64,000 nt of DNA from Aedes albopictus (GCF_035046485.1 NC_085138.1:294048256-294112255); one strand, 5' to 3'; counted from the stretch's first letter, positions 41,301-53,284 are shown. Numbers and translations are program-made. The notes: generated from the sequence alone by a model not told the origin.

Positions 41301-44300
41301 ACATACAGCGCACTACATTCCATGACGGTTCTGGCTTTCTACGAAATATGCCCGCAACTGCTGGATCTGGAAGTCTGAATATTGGTGACGCTTCTTCCTC
41401 CTACTGCGCGTAGCAGGGTGACTCTCTCGATGGACACCTTTGGATGGTGCTTGGTGAACGCCACTCGTACTGCTCGAGGTCAATCTTGATCCACTTTATT
41501 ACCCCAAAGCTGTAGGTCAACAAGGGCACAGCAAACGAGTTGATCGTTTCAACTAGTAGCCTGACAGAAAGTATTTCAGAACACAGTTGCTACGATACAG
41601 CAACTTGTCCTACAGTTCCTTCTTGATTGCTGTGTGACGAATACCTCTAAGTTGCAGGAAGCCAAGATATTAGTACGCTTCGCCTTCAACCATATCCCGA
41701 ATCTCCTCCTGTTCATTGACGCGGAAACAGCTAGCGTCCACTACTTGACCCCGGCGAAGATGGACTGGCCGGTACTTGTCAATTCCAAACTGGAAGGATG
41801 TCGTTGCTGATACACCGTCACAAGCTGTAACAGTTAATGTAGCCTCTGTACTGATTTCGCAAACAGTTTCAGGTCGTCCATAAGGAAGAAATGGGTTATG
41901 CTTGTACTCCTTCCCCCACCAGTTGGTAGCCATAGTTGCATTGGTTGAGTGCACTGCTGAGGGGGTTCATCGCAAGGTAGAACCACAGCGGACTAAAGGT
42001 ATCGCCTTGAAATACCCCCTCCTGATGCTGAGAGTTCTGATCCGCAACACAGTTGTTCCGTCGGTAATTTGTAGGGACATGCTCCACATACCCATCGCGT
42101 GTTGCATCAACCTGATGACGTTCCCGTCTATCTTGTACAACTGCGGTTCCTTAAGGAGGTACGAGTGCGGTACTGAGTAGTACGCCTTTTTGTAGTCAAT
42201 GGCATACGCTCAGCTTTTCGGAGGCTTGACCCACAATGGCTGCATCTATGGTGACCTGATCTTTGCAGCTCTGCGTGTTCTTGAGACACCCTTTTAGTTC
42301 CTCGGTGATCACGTTGTTGGCATCGCAGTGGGCTTGTGTCCTACTCGTTATTATAGTTCTATCTAACAGCTGACATTTTTTCAAAAACGGTAATTATTTT
42401 TCCTCGTTTGCTTCATCGTTGCTGATGTTCGCGTCCAGCTGAGCTATCCTTTCTGTTTCGTAATTAGGACAGTTGGCGATGATGTGTATAACGGTGATCT
42501 TTTCTCCGCAAGCGTCACATTTACTGCTGCTGCCGTAATTCTGCAAAGTGACGTAAGCGACATTGAGAGTTTTGGCCCAATTTTTGGTTATTATGCATAA
42601 AACTCTTGCTCATCCTCTAAGTTTCTTTCCATAGATGATAGATTACGACTAGATCTTGCATTCTAATACAGCAGGCATACCACAGTGTTATTTGTACACC
42701 AGATATTATATACAGGGTGTTAGGTTCCTGAGTGCAAACTTTTCAAAGGGTGATAGAGGACCATAAATGGAGAAAAAAATTGTTCTACGCATATGGTCAA
42801 ATCTCAATCGTTACGTAGTTATTGAACTTCCCATGTTTATGACTCTTATTGCCTTATCTGGCAATAACTTGAAAATGGTCAAACTTATCGAAGTTTTTTT
42901 ACCCTTATTCGAAAGATTATTGAATTTTCTAACAAATGTCACCTTTGAATCGATTGGTTTAGTTAAATAACTAAGTTTTCTAGATCAAAATAGCTAAAAT
43001 TAGTGTATTTTTATTGGTTTTTGTCAATTATCTTTGAAACATGCGTAATAAATAAAAATTCTTTCTTTGGCAAAGTTGTGGCTCCTGTTACACTCTACAA
43101 TTCGTTCTTTGACACCAAACTTCTATCTCTTATCGTTTTGTTGAAATTTCGATTTTAACATCGCATTTCAGATCATAAATTTGCAACTGTCATGGAAAGC
43201 ACTTTTTTGCGCATAGTGCCGCACATTTAAATCAAAATTGCAAGAAAACGATAAGAGCTAGAAGTTTGGTGTCAAAGAACGAATTGTAGTGTGTAACAGG
43301 AGCCACAACTTTGCCAAAGAAAGAATTTTTATTTATTACGCATGTTTCAAAGATAATTGACAACAACCAATAAAAATACACTATTTTTAGCCATTTTGCT
43401 CTAGAAAACTTAGTTATTTAACTAAACCAATCGATTCAAAGATGCCATTTATTAGAAAATTCAATAATCTTTCGAATAAGGGTAAAAAAACTTCGATAAG
43501 TTTGACCATTTTCAAGTTATTGCCAGTTAAGGCAATAAGAGTCATAAACATGGGAAGTTCAATAACTACGTAACGGTTGAGATTTGACCATATGCGTAGA
43601 ACAATTTTTTTCTCCATTTATGGTCCTCTATCACCCTTTAAAAAGTTTGCACTCGGGAACCTAACACCCTGTATAATATACCAAAAAAATTCGAAATTTT
43701 GAATGGCGCTTACGTCACTTTGCAGAATTATGGCAGTGCTGTCTTGGTCGATCCGATTTCTCGTTTCCTGCAATGCCCGCATGTGCAGGTACCCAGCTCT
43801 CTCTCTGGCAAGGCAATAGTATCTATTTGCTGTATCCAGGGATGACTAGATGTACCGTGATCAACCGCCATCAAGCAGCTTGCTGAATCAAAGTAGACCA
43901 CTGCTGCAGCATGACCGTCCGCGCTGCGTTCTTCTGCTCCAAAATCTATCTACAGTCCTCATCAAGGGGACGGCAACCTATTTTTTCACTATGGAGTTTG
44001 ACAGGTTGAATTGTGCCTCCTTAGAGCATCGCCACGAGAGTCCTCATCGCTATCCCTATTATACCACTCCTTTTCGGGTGCTATTTTAGGATAGCACCCT
44101 ACCTTCTCACCAGTGGTTTCTATTTTGGGTTTAGGGGCTTCAAAAACATATTGATTTACCACCGTGCGTTGCTAAAAGTGGTCCTCATTTTTTATCGGAC
44201 GTAGTACAAACTGAAACACATTAAAAATGCCCAAACTTTTGATGAATCCTGCATAAAATCACAAAGGCATAAAGGGTCACAGACAAGCACACAACACTTC

Positions 44301-47300
44301 TAACATTTCGTCACAGACAAGCAGACGTCTCCAGTCTCCCTCTAGTCACCTCTTATCGTTTTATTTTTTTAAGAATATTTTAATCAAATTTTCTGTAGTT
44401 TGCAAATTGTTCGCAGACGGCGCTCACATAATTTTTGCTCCTGTTTCACGTTCGCTCACTACCGACAGCTACTGAGTGTTTTGTGAAATAGCGTGTTTGG
44501 CATTGGGGATTATGTTTACTTACATGACGATGATTTTATTGTCGCGCTTATCTTAGATTCTCAGCAAGCTGCGTTCGAAACGCGCAGCCTCAGATCGCGC
44601 CAGACTGCGCACGTATGATTTGTACACGGTGTGCACCTTGGCTAAAACTGTTTTGCAGCCGCCGGATGGAGCTGTCAGCCGCCGTATACAAATCAAACGG
44701 GCGCAATCTTATGGCGGCTGACTCAGATTAGCAGGATCTGAGTGATTAAGCTAGGATACACAATAATTTCAAATTTCTTTCAAGTGATACGTTTGCTATT
44801 CAAAATCATAGTCGCGGAAACATATACCGCATTTAGTTCACCACTGGACTGCGAACTGCGACTTCATAAGTGCGAAAACGTAAATAAAAGTGCGCGATTG
44901 CATCAAATCAGGTTGATGTCTTCGGCGCACTATTTCTTCAATCTATGGTGAACAAGTGCTCTGAAGACACCGAGTAGATTTGATGCAATCGCGCACTTTT
45001 ATTAGCGTTTTTGCACTCGTTAAAACTAGTGCGATAGTCCAGTGGTGAACTAAATGCGCTATATTCTCCCAATCTAAAAGGACTGAGTTTGGCCAATAGA
45101 GTGGCCAATCATAAACTAGGTGACAATATTGAGCGAATGTAAAACTTGAACAAAAACGCTGCGAGCGCCACAGATGGGCAGTTGGCCACCTATTGAATTT
45201 TTAAATGAACCGTTGAACCGGTGTACGTGGTAATTATTAGTGTTGCGTCTGTTTGTTTGTGATAGAGTTCTGGAGAGCATCTAGTCCCGTAAGACAAAGT
45301 GCATCAATATTCACCTCTTGCTTTATTGATCCACACCACTGCTGTTCATTTTCAACACCACCGCTCAGCTCACTTCACCGCAAAATGTAAATAAAGAAAG
45401 TGACGTCTCACAAACCATCGGAATAGCAACTCAGTGCAAGATTTGAGTGGGTCCCCAAATGTGGAAACCCATCGCTAATCCCATGTCGCGTCCTTATTTT
45501 TCATTCCCGTTTAGATACCACCGGTGTGAACATGAGTCCCTATATTCAGGGTTCGGAAATAGGGATAGGGACCCAGATAGGGACGCCCGTGGCGATGCTC
45601 TTACGTGGAGCATAAATTTATGCTCCAGCCAAAATATTCACCAACACTGTCGTGGAATTTGAATGTTGACCTTTTTACGAGGGATATCGGTGCAAAACGC
45701 TTACAACACATTAGATCTCATAAAAGTGTTGATCATGAAAAAGTGGCATTAATTGATAATTTTCAATTTCAGAGTGTCGATGTTTAGGTAAAGTTCCTAC
45801 AGAGAGAGTGAATTGCTTGTGAAAATACACACAACACCTCTTTTCGCAAACTTTGTTCGCCAAAGTGCGTTTCTCCCGCTGATGTATTGAGTGAATGTTG
45901 GTATTAGTGAGCACTGGTTGCGCATGATAAGCGGCAACAAAATCAGATCACCGTAGCACCCCCGTGGTCCTCATCGAACCAATCGTTCCTTCGGCTCCAA
46001 ACCATGTAAGCGACGGTGGTCTCAGCTATGTCTATAATTTATCAGTCCTCTTGAGGAACCTCAAGGAGCTCACCCTAGTCCGGCAACGCTGCTTCTAGCG
46101 TTTCGACATTCGGTTGCATCAATCATCCTACGGCATACCGAGGCGGCCGTCGGTACCGTACATTGTTGATAACGGAGAGCTTTGGCGCAGTTTGATGATC
46201 ACCAGTGATCAGAATCGATGTTAGCACCACGATAATTCCTGTCGCCGTTAGTGTCGGAGAAGTGCCAACTATCATTCTGCGTGATCAGTTTACAATTCCG
46301 TCACTGTAGTAGTCACCAGGAGTAACGATAAGGGGGGTTGTCTTGGAAGAATGTGCTACGTATGTGCATTTGATTTTTTGGAGGCGACGATATTGATGAG
46401 TCCCAGGCCGTGTTCGTTCGTCAGCAGGTGGTCGCTGAGTTTTCCAATCGTCAGTCTGAATCCCTCCTCCTGGTCTACCTAAGCGTTTAGGTCTCCCTCT
46501 GATGATCTTGACGTCGTAGTGTCATAATTGTACTTCCTGAGTGTGGAAGTGTGATAAACAGAATAAAGCCAGCGGAAGTCTGGTAATGCAGAAATCAGAA
46601 ATCCCATACTTCGATCGCACAGATTTACGTACCAGCGTGAAGTCAGTGAAATAAACTAATCTGCCATAAGACCGGTTCAAAAACATAAAAAGACCCACGC
46701 ACAGAACTTACCCGGATTTATCCAAAATGAGTCATCGATCGCATAAACGGCTACCACAGTCAAATCGGAAATGCTCTCGGGCGGGTAGCGCGAAATGGAA
46801 AAGGCAAACAGCGCCGAAGTATAATTAGAACTGACGATGACCAGCAATTGGTTTTGGTGCTTGCTTCCAATGATTTGATAAACCTCGAAGATCTGGCAAA
46901 AAAGGAAATAAAAATAATTAATTCACAAATAAACCCCAAGCGGATGACGTCATTTGAGCCGAGCATTAAGTGGATTATTTTGGAGGGCATAATGTTTCCG
47001 GTTTTTCTCTTTGAGGAGACATTCTTTGTTGCATTTTTAGAACCTTGCTGGCTGTACATAGCTAGAATTAGCTGAGCTATGTGCTTATACAAGGCCGTTC
47101 ACATCAATCATCAGCAGCAAAAAAAAAGTGCAATATTCTACGACCTTCGCGCAGTGATGTAAACAAACGGATGATGATGGAACTTATGTTGCAAAAAGAC
47201 TCACACAACCAAGGAAAACATACAAACGGAAAAAAGCGAATAAATTAATCGATTGCGCTTTTATCTGCTGTGGCGAATTTTGATAAGAACGTTTTAAAAT

Positions 47301-47450
47301 AGATTGCCATAGGTCCTCCCGCTTATTGATTACGTTCCCTCCAACATTACATGTACATCTGCATATACTTACAGCCAGAACAGACTCATCCTCGCGAAAT
47401 TTTCGCGTGACCGTGGCGATGATTGTGGAATCGTAGCTTCCGGAGCTCAT
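35337..47450 (-). CDS. OCRL: OCRL/INPP5B-type inositol polyphosphate 5-phosphatase
   Basis: Exons on the - strand: 47450-47373, 46892-46712, 39722-39203, 39140-38981, 38914-38736, 38679-38328, 36708-36619, 36556-35911, 35818-35585, 35527-35337. All are GT-AG; phases agree and the sum is 877 codons (876 aa, close to human OCRL at 901). Domains: N-terminal PH-like region (1 to ~110), 5-phosphatase (~198-490) with TWNVNGQ, DIYAVGFQEI, VGTGTLKW|GNKGGVGVSF, THLAAH, WIGDLNYR (~377), PAWCDRILWKG (~453) and SDHKPVYAVF; an ASH domain (~521-650, from ITVEQTDLDFGLIRF); and a RhoGAP-like domain (~660-876). The family removes the 5-phosphate from PI(4,5)P2 on endosomes and Golgi. The second intron is 7.0 kb of transposons; the other introns are small except 36709-38327, which also holds repeats. 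The first-exon ATG (MSSGSYDST) is the only one in frame near the donor. Confidence 0.93.
36910..37023 (+). repeat. Dispersed repeat, copy 2
   Basis: Matches 20878-20991 (GTTTCTGCCAGGAATC and TCAAGAAGTTTCTTGAGCGA are identical). It lies in the sixth intron of the OCRL homologue. Confidence 0.75.
37131..37295. mobile_element. MITE with GGCCYKATTA ends, CACTTCACGGTGAAA arms
   Basis: GGCCCTTATTATGAGTGTCA at the left and the complement of GGCCTGATTACAAGTGTCAC at the right are followed inward by CTTCACGGTGAAA in both arms, with further TTCACGGTG/CACCGTG words inside. 165 bp in an OCRL intron. Confidence 0.8.
37529..38242. mobile_element. AATAAC-rich element with CCGGGTAGAAG ends (OCRL intron)
   Basis: CCGGGTAGAAGAAAATAACA at the left and the complement of CCGGGTAGAAGCAAAGAACA at the right enclose about 714 bp built largely from AATAAC, TTATT and TTGTCCTTGGTTTGTTCTTA words in both orientations. 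It resembles the ends and composition of the element at 24108-25977. No transposase. Confidence 0.75.
39850..40540 (-). mobile_element. Decayed LINE RT fragment
   Basis: Same family as 23315-27734: words for NGAEN...GSGRKD, NKAAGKDGIAAELIKMG-like (here NKPAELHIKMGLEKL) and CLHRLIVR(I)WETEQL occur in frame-shifted pieces on the - strand. Many stops. Confidence 0.75.
40560..42400 (-). mobile_element. Decayed non-LTR retrotransposon of another family
   Basis: On the - strand an RT palm box GVFQGDTFSPLWFYLAMNPL (about 42025-41965) is followed downstream by DGVSATTSFQFGIDKYRPVH, later by a C-terminal region with EDGEDRCRKCNSVEETIEHV (41045-40985), a CCxH-type knuckle. All frames are broken. The family differs from the FADD-type LINE; I cannot name the clade. 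Confidence 0.65.
42400..42530 (-). mobile_element. LINE C-terminal zinc-knuckle fragment
   Basis: The - strand encodes CDACGEKITVIHIIANCPNY then ETERIAQLDANI, the Cys/His motif found at the C-terminus of Jockey/I-type elements. It is cut by the MITE at 42531; related sequence may continue at 43736-43850. Confidence 0.55.
42531..43735. mobile_element. Nested palindrome: outer MITE
   Basis: TGCCGTAATTCTGCAAAGTG then ACGTAAGCG at the left and the complement of TGCCATAATTCTGCAAAGTG at the right bound an element into which the foldback at 42711-43673 is inserted. Confidence 0.75.
42711..43673. mobile_element. Foldback element with TACAGGGTGTTAGGTTCC ends
   Basis: 963 bp, almost perfectly palindromic about 43195. 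Both arms carry the same 67-codon frame (MEKKIVLRIWSNLNRYVVIE...), once on each strand; with so little divergence the arms are young or have been homogenised. The frame has no known domain. TA or TATA at the flanks. Confidence 0.85.
43850..44050. repeat. Possible LINE fragment
   Basis: CTGCAGCATGACCGTCCGCG and CTGCGTTCTTCTGCTCCAAA resemble the - strand LINE linker at 27115-27165. Too short and decayed for a firm call. Confidence 0.4.
44827..45060. mobile_element. Hairpin MITE, GCATTTAGTTCACCACTGGA family, copy 1
   Basis: Arms GCATTTAGTTCACCACTGGA and AGTGCGCGATTGCATCAAAT face inverted copies around the loop TTCTTCAATCTATGGTGAAC. Copy 2 at 48628-48861 is the same in opposite orientation. Confidence 0.85.
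45960..46530 (-). mobile_element. Decayed LINE endonuclease fragment
   Basis: It follows the same order of words as the endonuclease part of the LINE at 27180-27735 (TACCGTACATTGTTGATAAC, AGCACCACGATAATTCCTGT, AGGCCGTGTTCGTTCGTC, CCAATCGTCAGTCTGAAT). Numerous indels. Confidence 0.75.
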
Positions 47451-47640
47451 CGTTTTTTGTTTGCTCCAATCCAAGGAACTAGACTTGGCAACTCTCAATA
47501 CGCCCAATCCTCTTGTTTCGGTGTTTTTCACTAGCTTCCACTTTCCACGGTCTACACTGATTGTTGATTGATTTCAAAAACGATAGAACGACATTTTTGC
47601 ACCTAAATTCACCGAAAAACTATTGAATTTACAATAAAAA
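47451..47640 (-). promoter_or_regulatory. Likely promoter/5' UTR region of OCRL homologue
   Basis: The sequence upstream of the first coding exon. A precise start site cannot be read. The upstream MITE at 47642 limits the compact promoter to about 190 bp unless it extends through the MITE. Confidence 0.4.
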
Positions 47641-47641
47641 G

Positions 47642-47842
47642 AACTGGCAATCATAGTGGTTTCGCAGCGCGGTATCACGAACACTAATGCAAATCTACTG
47701 GTTGAAAATATGCCCATTTGATTTTGCTGGGAACAGCTGATCTTTGTTTACTATTTTCAACCAGTAACTCAAGTAGTGTTCGTGTAATGCAGCGTGTACG
47801 TACACGCAACACTACCAAAAGCAGAAACCACTATAACTGGAG
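47642..47842. mobile_element. MITE with ACTGGYWATMATAGTGGTTT ends
   Basis: The left part (ATAGTGGTTTCGC, CACGAACACTAATGCAAATC, TACTGGTTGAAAATA) recurs inverted on the right (ATTTTCAACCAGTA, AGTAGTGTTCGTGTAATGC, GAAACCACTATAACTGG). About 200 bp. Confidence 0.65.
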
Positions 47843-48286
47843 TGCTGAAGTTGATTTTTTCTATGGTTTCTTTACATTTTTTTAACGCTGATTCGAGATT
47901 GTCAAATCAAAAAGCTGTCAAAATCAAATGCCCCAGTGGGGTTGAAACCTTGGTTCAAACTCAGACAGAACAATGTTTTTATTATAGCAAATTATAGGGT
48001 CAAGGAACCACATCAGTATTGGAAATGAGCCATTTTCAGGGGGCCAGCAAAAGGCAGAATCCCCGTAGCTCACAACAAAAACACGTTCAAAATGGTTTGT
48101 GCTGAAAATTGATGCATTACACAATCTCTTACTGATTTATTTGCTATCTCCGCGTTGTCGTGTAATTTCGAACGATTGCACGCCAAAATTTTGGTAACCT
48201 TTTGCTAGTTTTACACGTTTTACTTAAGTAATAACTTTGGTAATGACTAATTCGCAAATGTCGTGCACATCCCAGATCTGTCAGAG

Positions 48287-48486
48287 CAAGGAGAATACAT
48301 TTTACTAAGGTGGCGCAGATAAACATTGCAAACCACTGGTTGTCTCTTCCACTCTTCTGGTGTTCTTATGCAACTAAAATAGTGACGTCATTATTTCAGT
48401 TCCATAAGAACACCAGAAGAATGGAAGAGACAACCAGTGGTTTGCAATGTTTATCTGCGCCACCTTAGTAAAATGTATTCTCCTTG
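48287..48486. mobile_element. Mutator-like hairpin MITE, copy 2 (9 bp duplication)
   Basis: 200 bp, nearly fully palindromic, flanked by the exact 9 bp repeat CTGTCAGAG (48278-48286 and 48487-48495). It shares the core GGTGGCGCAGATAAACATTG and the centre ATAGTGACGTCAT with copy 1 at 17218-17413, but its outermost ~25 bp (CAAGGAGAATACATTTTACT) differ from copy 1 (CAATGAGGTACAGATACAGG). Confidence 0.85.
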
Positions 48487-48627
48487 CTGTCAGAGTGCCC
48501 AAAAGTGTCAATTTCCCAAACATGTCAAATTCATGTGGACTACGGCACATCTCTTCGTGGTTGACGTCCGCGCTACCCCGCTGGCCATTTTACGAGACGT
48601 TTCGGATGTGCTGATCGCTCATTTTAT

Positions 48628-48861
48628 AGCGCATTTAGTTCACCACTGGATTATCGCACTAGTTTTCACGAGTGCGAAAACGCTAATAAAAGTGCGCGAT
48701 TGCATCAAATCAACTCGGTGTCTTCAGAGCACTTGTTCTCCATAGATTGAAGAAATAGTGCGCCGAAGACATCAACCTGATTTGATGCATCCGCGCACTT
48801 TTATTTACGTTTTCGCACTTATAATGTCGCAGTTCGCAGTCCAGTAGTGAACTAAATGCGG
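48628..48861. mobile_element. Hairpin MITE, GCATTTAGTTCACCACTGGA family, copy 2
   Basis: About 234 bp, same arms and loop as 44827-45060 in the opposite orientation, with TATA words at the edges. Confidence 0.85.
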
Positions 48862-48925
48862 TATATAATTGCAGTATGGTTTCACCTTGGGTTTCACCGG
48901 TTTCACGCTTTGGTCATAAATCGCT

Positions 48926-50302
48926 ACACTGAAAAATGTTTAAACCCAAAGATTAAGTTCTAAAAACTCAAATTTGGCTAAACAGCCTATAGTTTTTACT
49001 CAGCATTGGGTTGTTTTCTCCCTCACCCCACACGAATGTTGTCAAAAACGAAGAGAGAAGCACCGACATATCCGTGCGGCTCCGTGGAAGAAGCCAAATT
49101 TGGGTTATCTTGATTAAACCCAAATTTGCGTCAAATAAGGCCTCCGCTGGGTGAAAATAACTTACCACTGGGTGAAAATTTTTGCAGCGATCAAATAAGA
49201 TTTAGTGACCATTATCGCTGTTTGACGCAAATTTGAGTAATTCCACGGAGGTGCGGGATTGCGTCAAAAGAACTTAAATTTGGGTTGATTTGTAGTTCCG
49301 TGTAGGTTACGATGCAAGGGAACGTTCAAAAATTACGTCCAACATTTTGGTGGGAGGCGGGGGGGGGGTGTCTAAGAAATTTCTCGGCCTATCTTGATGC
49401 TATCAAATGTGCAAATATTTGGCAAAATTTGACAAATTTATTTGTCATGCGTGTATACTGACCAAATAAATTTGCAATAACATAGTTGTGCAAATATTTG
49501 CCTAACTTTATTACGGCGAATATTTGCTAATATTACAAATTGAGCACTTTTCAAGTAAGGCAATATAGCAAATATTTGGTCATGTTTGCAACTCTGATCA
49601 GTACTCGAGTGGCAAACATGTGCAAATGTGAGTTTGCCAATTGGGTTTTTTAAATTTTGACAAATACATTGATTTTTTGATTTCATACGAAAGTGTACCT
49701 GTTTCTAAGCCACTATGATTTTTTTCAGATTTTTAGAAATTTATTTTGGTATCTAAAATCAATTTTGAAGAAATTTTTTGAAATCACCTTTTGACAGCTC
49801 TGGTCAGTACAAAATGCGACGAGGGGTGATTCGACAAATCGCTCCCATACAAACTGCAAACTGATTTTTAAATAGGTTCCCCGGCACCAAATTTCATGAA
49901 AATTTGGATTTCGGCTCAGTTTGACATGTACACGGAACTACAAATCAACCCAAATTTAAGTTCTTTTGACGCAATCTCGCACCTCCGTGGAATTACTCAA
50001 ATTTGCTTCAAACAGCGATAGTGGTCACTAGGTAAATCTCATTTGATCGCTGCAAAAATTTTCACCCAGTGGTAAGTTATTTTCACCCAGCGGAGGCCTT
50101 ATTTGACGCAAATTTGGGTTTAGTCAAGATAACCCAAATTTGGCTTCTTCCACGGATATGTCGGTGCTTCTCTCTTCGTTTTTTAAAACATTCGTGTGGG
50201 GTGAGGGAGAAAACAACCCAATGCTGAGTAAAAACTATAAGCTGTTTAGCCAAATTTGAGTTTTTAGAACTTATTCTTTGGGTTTAAATGTTTTTCAGTG
50301 TA
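48926..50302. mobile_element. 1.4 kb foldback element with ACACTGAAAAATGTTTAAAC ends
   Basis: Arms of about 375 bp (48926-49307 and 49929-50302) are near-identical inverted copies. They carry many AAATTTGGGTT, CAAATTTGCGTCAAAT and CACCCAGTGGTAAGTTATTT words. The loop (49308-49928) holds a G-run (GGAGGCGGGGGGGGGGTGTC) and several GTGCAAATATTTGGC words of another element. No transposase. Confidence 0.85.
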
Positions 50303-52190
50303 GATTCAGAATATGGCATATCTGAACACCGCTAAAGAAGCCAATTGTTTGTCACGTGTACTGACCTGAAACGAGACGTGACAATAGGTAGCTCGATTTG
50401 GGGCCAAAACGGACCAGCTGCTGATTGGTTGATTTTGTGGTGTTAGAAAAAAGCAAAAAATTCAAACTACCGCCCGACTGTTCCCGACCGCGTGTTGGCA
50501 GTGTTGTCAAAAGCGATTGGAAATACGAGTCGCATATATTTTCATTTTGATAGAATATTTAAATATTCGTAGTTTTGAGCAAGTAAATGTATGTAATTAT
50601 TCATAATAATTAATTGAACTTATTGAGAATGGAATTAGAAATTCAGCTGCCAAACACTGCTGTTACGGAGACTGTTTTATCTGCTCAGAAGCATGCTACC
50701 CAGTGCTATCAATTTAATCCTACTCAAAATGAAGGATTGATGAGCGAATTGTTAATAGTTTTTGTATTTTGTGTTTGAATTAGGCACTTATTATCACAAA
50801 AAATCGATGCCTTATTTCGAATAGGATGTATGCGAGAGTGGATCTATTTGAACAATTTAACCTTGTTAGCTAAAACAATGAAAAATAATATTTAGCTTTA
50901 AAGGCATTTGGAATTCCTCGTCAAAATTTAGGCTCAATATTTTACCAGGAAGCAGAGTTACAGGTTCTCAATGCTGGCCATTTATATAAAAATCGGCTTT
51001 TACTATTGTTTTCTTGAATATCACGACACGTAATTAATTTTGAAAAAAAAATCATAATACTAAATAAGATATTTTTACCAAAGAAATATACATGTTTACA
51101 AATATCATTTAAAACTAAGCCTTCATTAGTTTCGATTTACAACATTCTTCTATGGACAATCAATTAAACTATGGGAGCTATCGACGGTGCCCCTTTGTCC
51201 ATTCCCTCAAACTAATGACAAAATTTATGGGCTGTTTCTTTTATCCTATATTAGTTAAATAAAGTCCTACAGTAATAAATATCGTAGAAACAATTTTCAA
51301 CTTGAAGCAACATCTAATATTTGGCAACACTAGCCAAATAAACCAAAATAAACAACGAACATATTGGAAGAAAAGAAGAACAATAAGAAGCCAGTTGTCC
51401 GGTCTTGTCTCAGGTACTGACCATTGGCATATAATAGCCAAACGGCAAATGTCTGCTAACGTCTGATAAGTCAAATAGCCAAATATTTGCGCATATTGGC
51501 AAACCGTGTACTGAAGGCTTAATAGTCATAAAAATCATGTGTGTTTCGAAGAAAAATATAAAACGGGGGGTTAAGTCAGACAGGAATGGTTTATAGAATA
51601 AGTACAGTAGCTGTGAGAGCCGTTACCAAGGCCGTTACAGTTCGACGGAGATATTTTGACAGCGGTGAACGGAGATATCGTTACAACTAACGAGCCTGGA
51701 TAAAACAAAGAGGAGAAACGTCAAAATTGGAACAGTCCATTTGCTGTCATCCTTATTGTTCAGATGTTTCAACCAGCTTTTGTAGCAGCCGTTACTTGCT
51801 TTGGCAGCTCAAACTGTGAATTCAACTTTTATTAATATTTCACTATTGATCTAAACTAAAAACAACTTACAATGTTTGGTTTTCAAATCCACACAATAAT
51901 CATTACAACTCCTCTTTCGCCGACAGTATGTTTACAATAACAAGTTCTGGAATAAATTCAAACACTAATTAGATAATCTAATAAACCACCCAATTCAACA
52001 ACCTACGGATCCAAATACTTTGCGACTCTAACTATTTTCTTTTTAACACTATATCTTTCTAATTTATTTACAAACTTTGCTAAGCTCTTGCTCTACTAGT
52101 TTTGATAATTTTCCTTTTCCTTCTGTTTTGCCTTGTTTTTATCTCCCATACTTTCACTGTCAATTGCGGACTGTTAACGGTAGAAATCCT
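50303..52190. other. Intergenic DNA, mostly unrecognised
   Basis: A 50-codon frame starting at ATG 50630 (MELEIQLPNTAVTETVLSAQ) follows an AT-rich upstream region and could be a first exon, but no donor is convincing. CCAAATATTTGCGC and ATTTGGCAAC words near 51300-51500 resemble the loop of the preceding foldback. Confidence 0.35.
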
Positions 52191-52738
52191 CTACATAGAG
52201 ATGAGCGGAAGTTACACACGTCGATTCGGCAACGCTGTTTGTTTTGTTTACAACAGCTGCCAACACTTGTTACAAAGCTAGATGTTCAAACTTTGTGCGT
52301 GACTTCGTTGTGGTTCAAGTTGTTTTGTTTACATTTTCTAACTATGGTAGAATTTTTTTTCCAAAATTTTGTTGAAATAGCGGAGCAATCGAAGAAATCT
52401 GAAATTCATTGCAAAAGTGTTACGCTAATCATATCGGCAGAAGTGAAGCAAGAAGCAGCAATGGAAGTTTTTTCGACAAGTTCAGCAACAAAAGTGTCGT
52501 CATAAGCATGAGCTTTTGAAAGCAGAATTAATAATTTTTTATCTTTTTAATAAACATACATATGCCGCCAGTTTCTCGATATTAAAAATAATTAATTTTT
52601 ATTTATTTAGTTCCGATTGCAATACCGTTCAAAAGACGCCTTCCTACGAACGATAAGCATATTCATTTGGCTCACACTTTGACAGTTCTCTCTGCACGAT
52701 TGGCTCACAATGGCCGCCTCCGCAGATCTCTATAATGT
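52191..52738. mobile_element. Possible MITE with CTACATAGAGATGAGCGG ends
   Basis: CTACATAGAGATGAGCGG at the left and the complement of CTACATTATAGAGATCTGCG at the right are imperfect inverted repeats about 550 bp apart. The inside contains an open frame of no recognised kind. The target duplication is not clear. Confidence 0.35.
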
Positions 52739-53284
52739 AGGATTACTAGTTAACGGCGAGTAAAACCATGAGTAAAACTATTCGAACGCTGACCGCCCGT
52801 TTGACCGGTCGTGCTGTTTAGCACTGTCGTAACACTCATAGTTCCAATCGAGCAGGAAACCTGTCAAAACAGCAAGGATTCGCCACTTTGATATACTCGA
52901 GACACTTTAGTGATAACCATTTTGATTCAGCCTGCAGCACCCAGGTACGAATACCACCAGTCTGTCCCTGATATTAAACTCATTCTACCGCAATCAGGAT
53001 CGCAATAGGTGAGTTTGACGGAAGCTAACGATCACTCTTTTCTCTGGTGGCAGGAATGAGAACCCTATGAAAAGAGTGACTCCGCCAAAATTTGCCATAG
53101 CGCAGCATAGGCAAAGTGCACTTTTTTTCACTTTTTCATATCGATTTCCGCATCGTAAAGAAACAAACGAGCACTTTTTGGAAAGAAAATTTAATTCTCT
53201 TTCAGTTAGATCCGGTAGGTACTTACGAACATTTTATGTGATAAATTTGAGGAGCTCTTGCTAACTTATAGGGCAAAACGAGGG

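Larger units (their letters stand above)
39723..46711 (-). other. Large OCRL intron filled with transposon remains
   Basis: A 7.0 kb intron (donor GTAAGT at 46711, acceptor TTTACAG at 39723, on the - strand). It holds decayed LINEs at 39850-40540, 40560-42530 and about 45960-46530, a nested palindrome at 42531-43735, and a hairpin MITE at 44827-45060. Stretches 44090-44820 and 45061-45950 have no recognised content. Confidence 0.85.

Noticed and set aside
42767..42970. Conserved 67-residue protein encoded twice (MEKKIVLRIWSN...)
   Set aside because: Same reason: the frames are mirror copies in the arms of a foldback.
52077..52505. 142-codon + strand frame as a gene
   Set aside because: Composition is low in coding character (Phe/Leu/Ser-rich), it has no domain or splice context, and it overlaps a probable MITE end.
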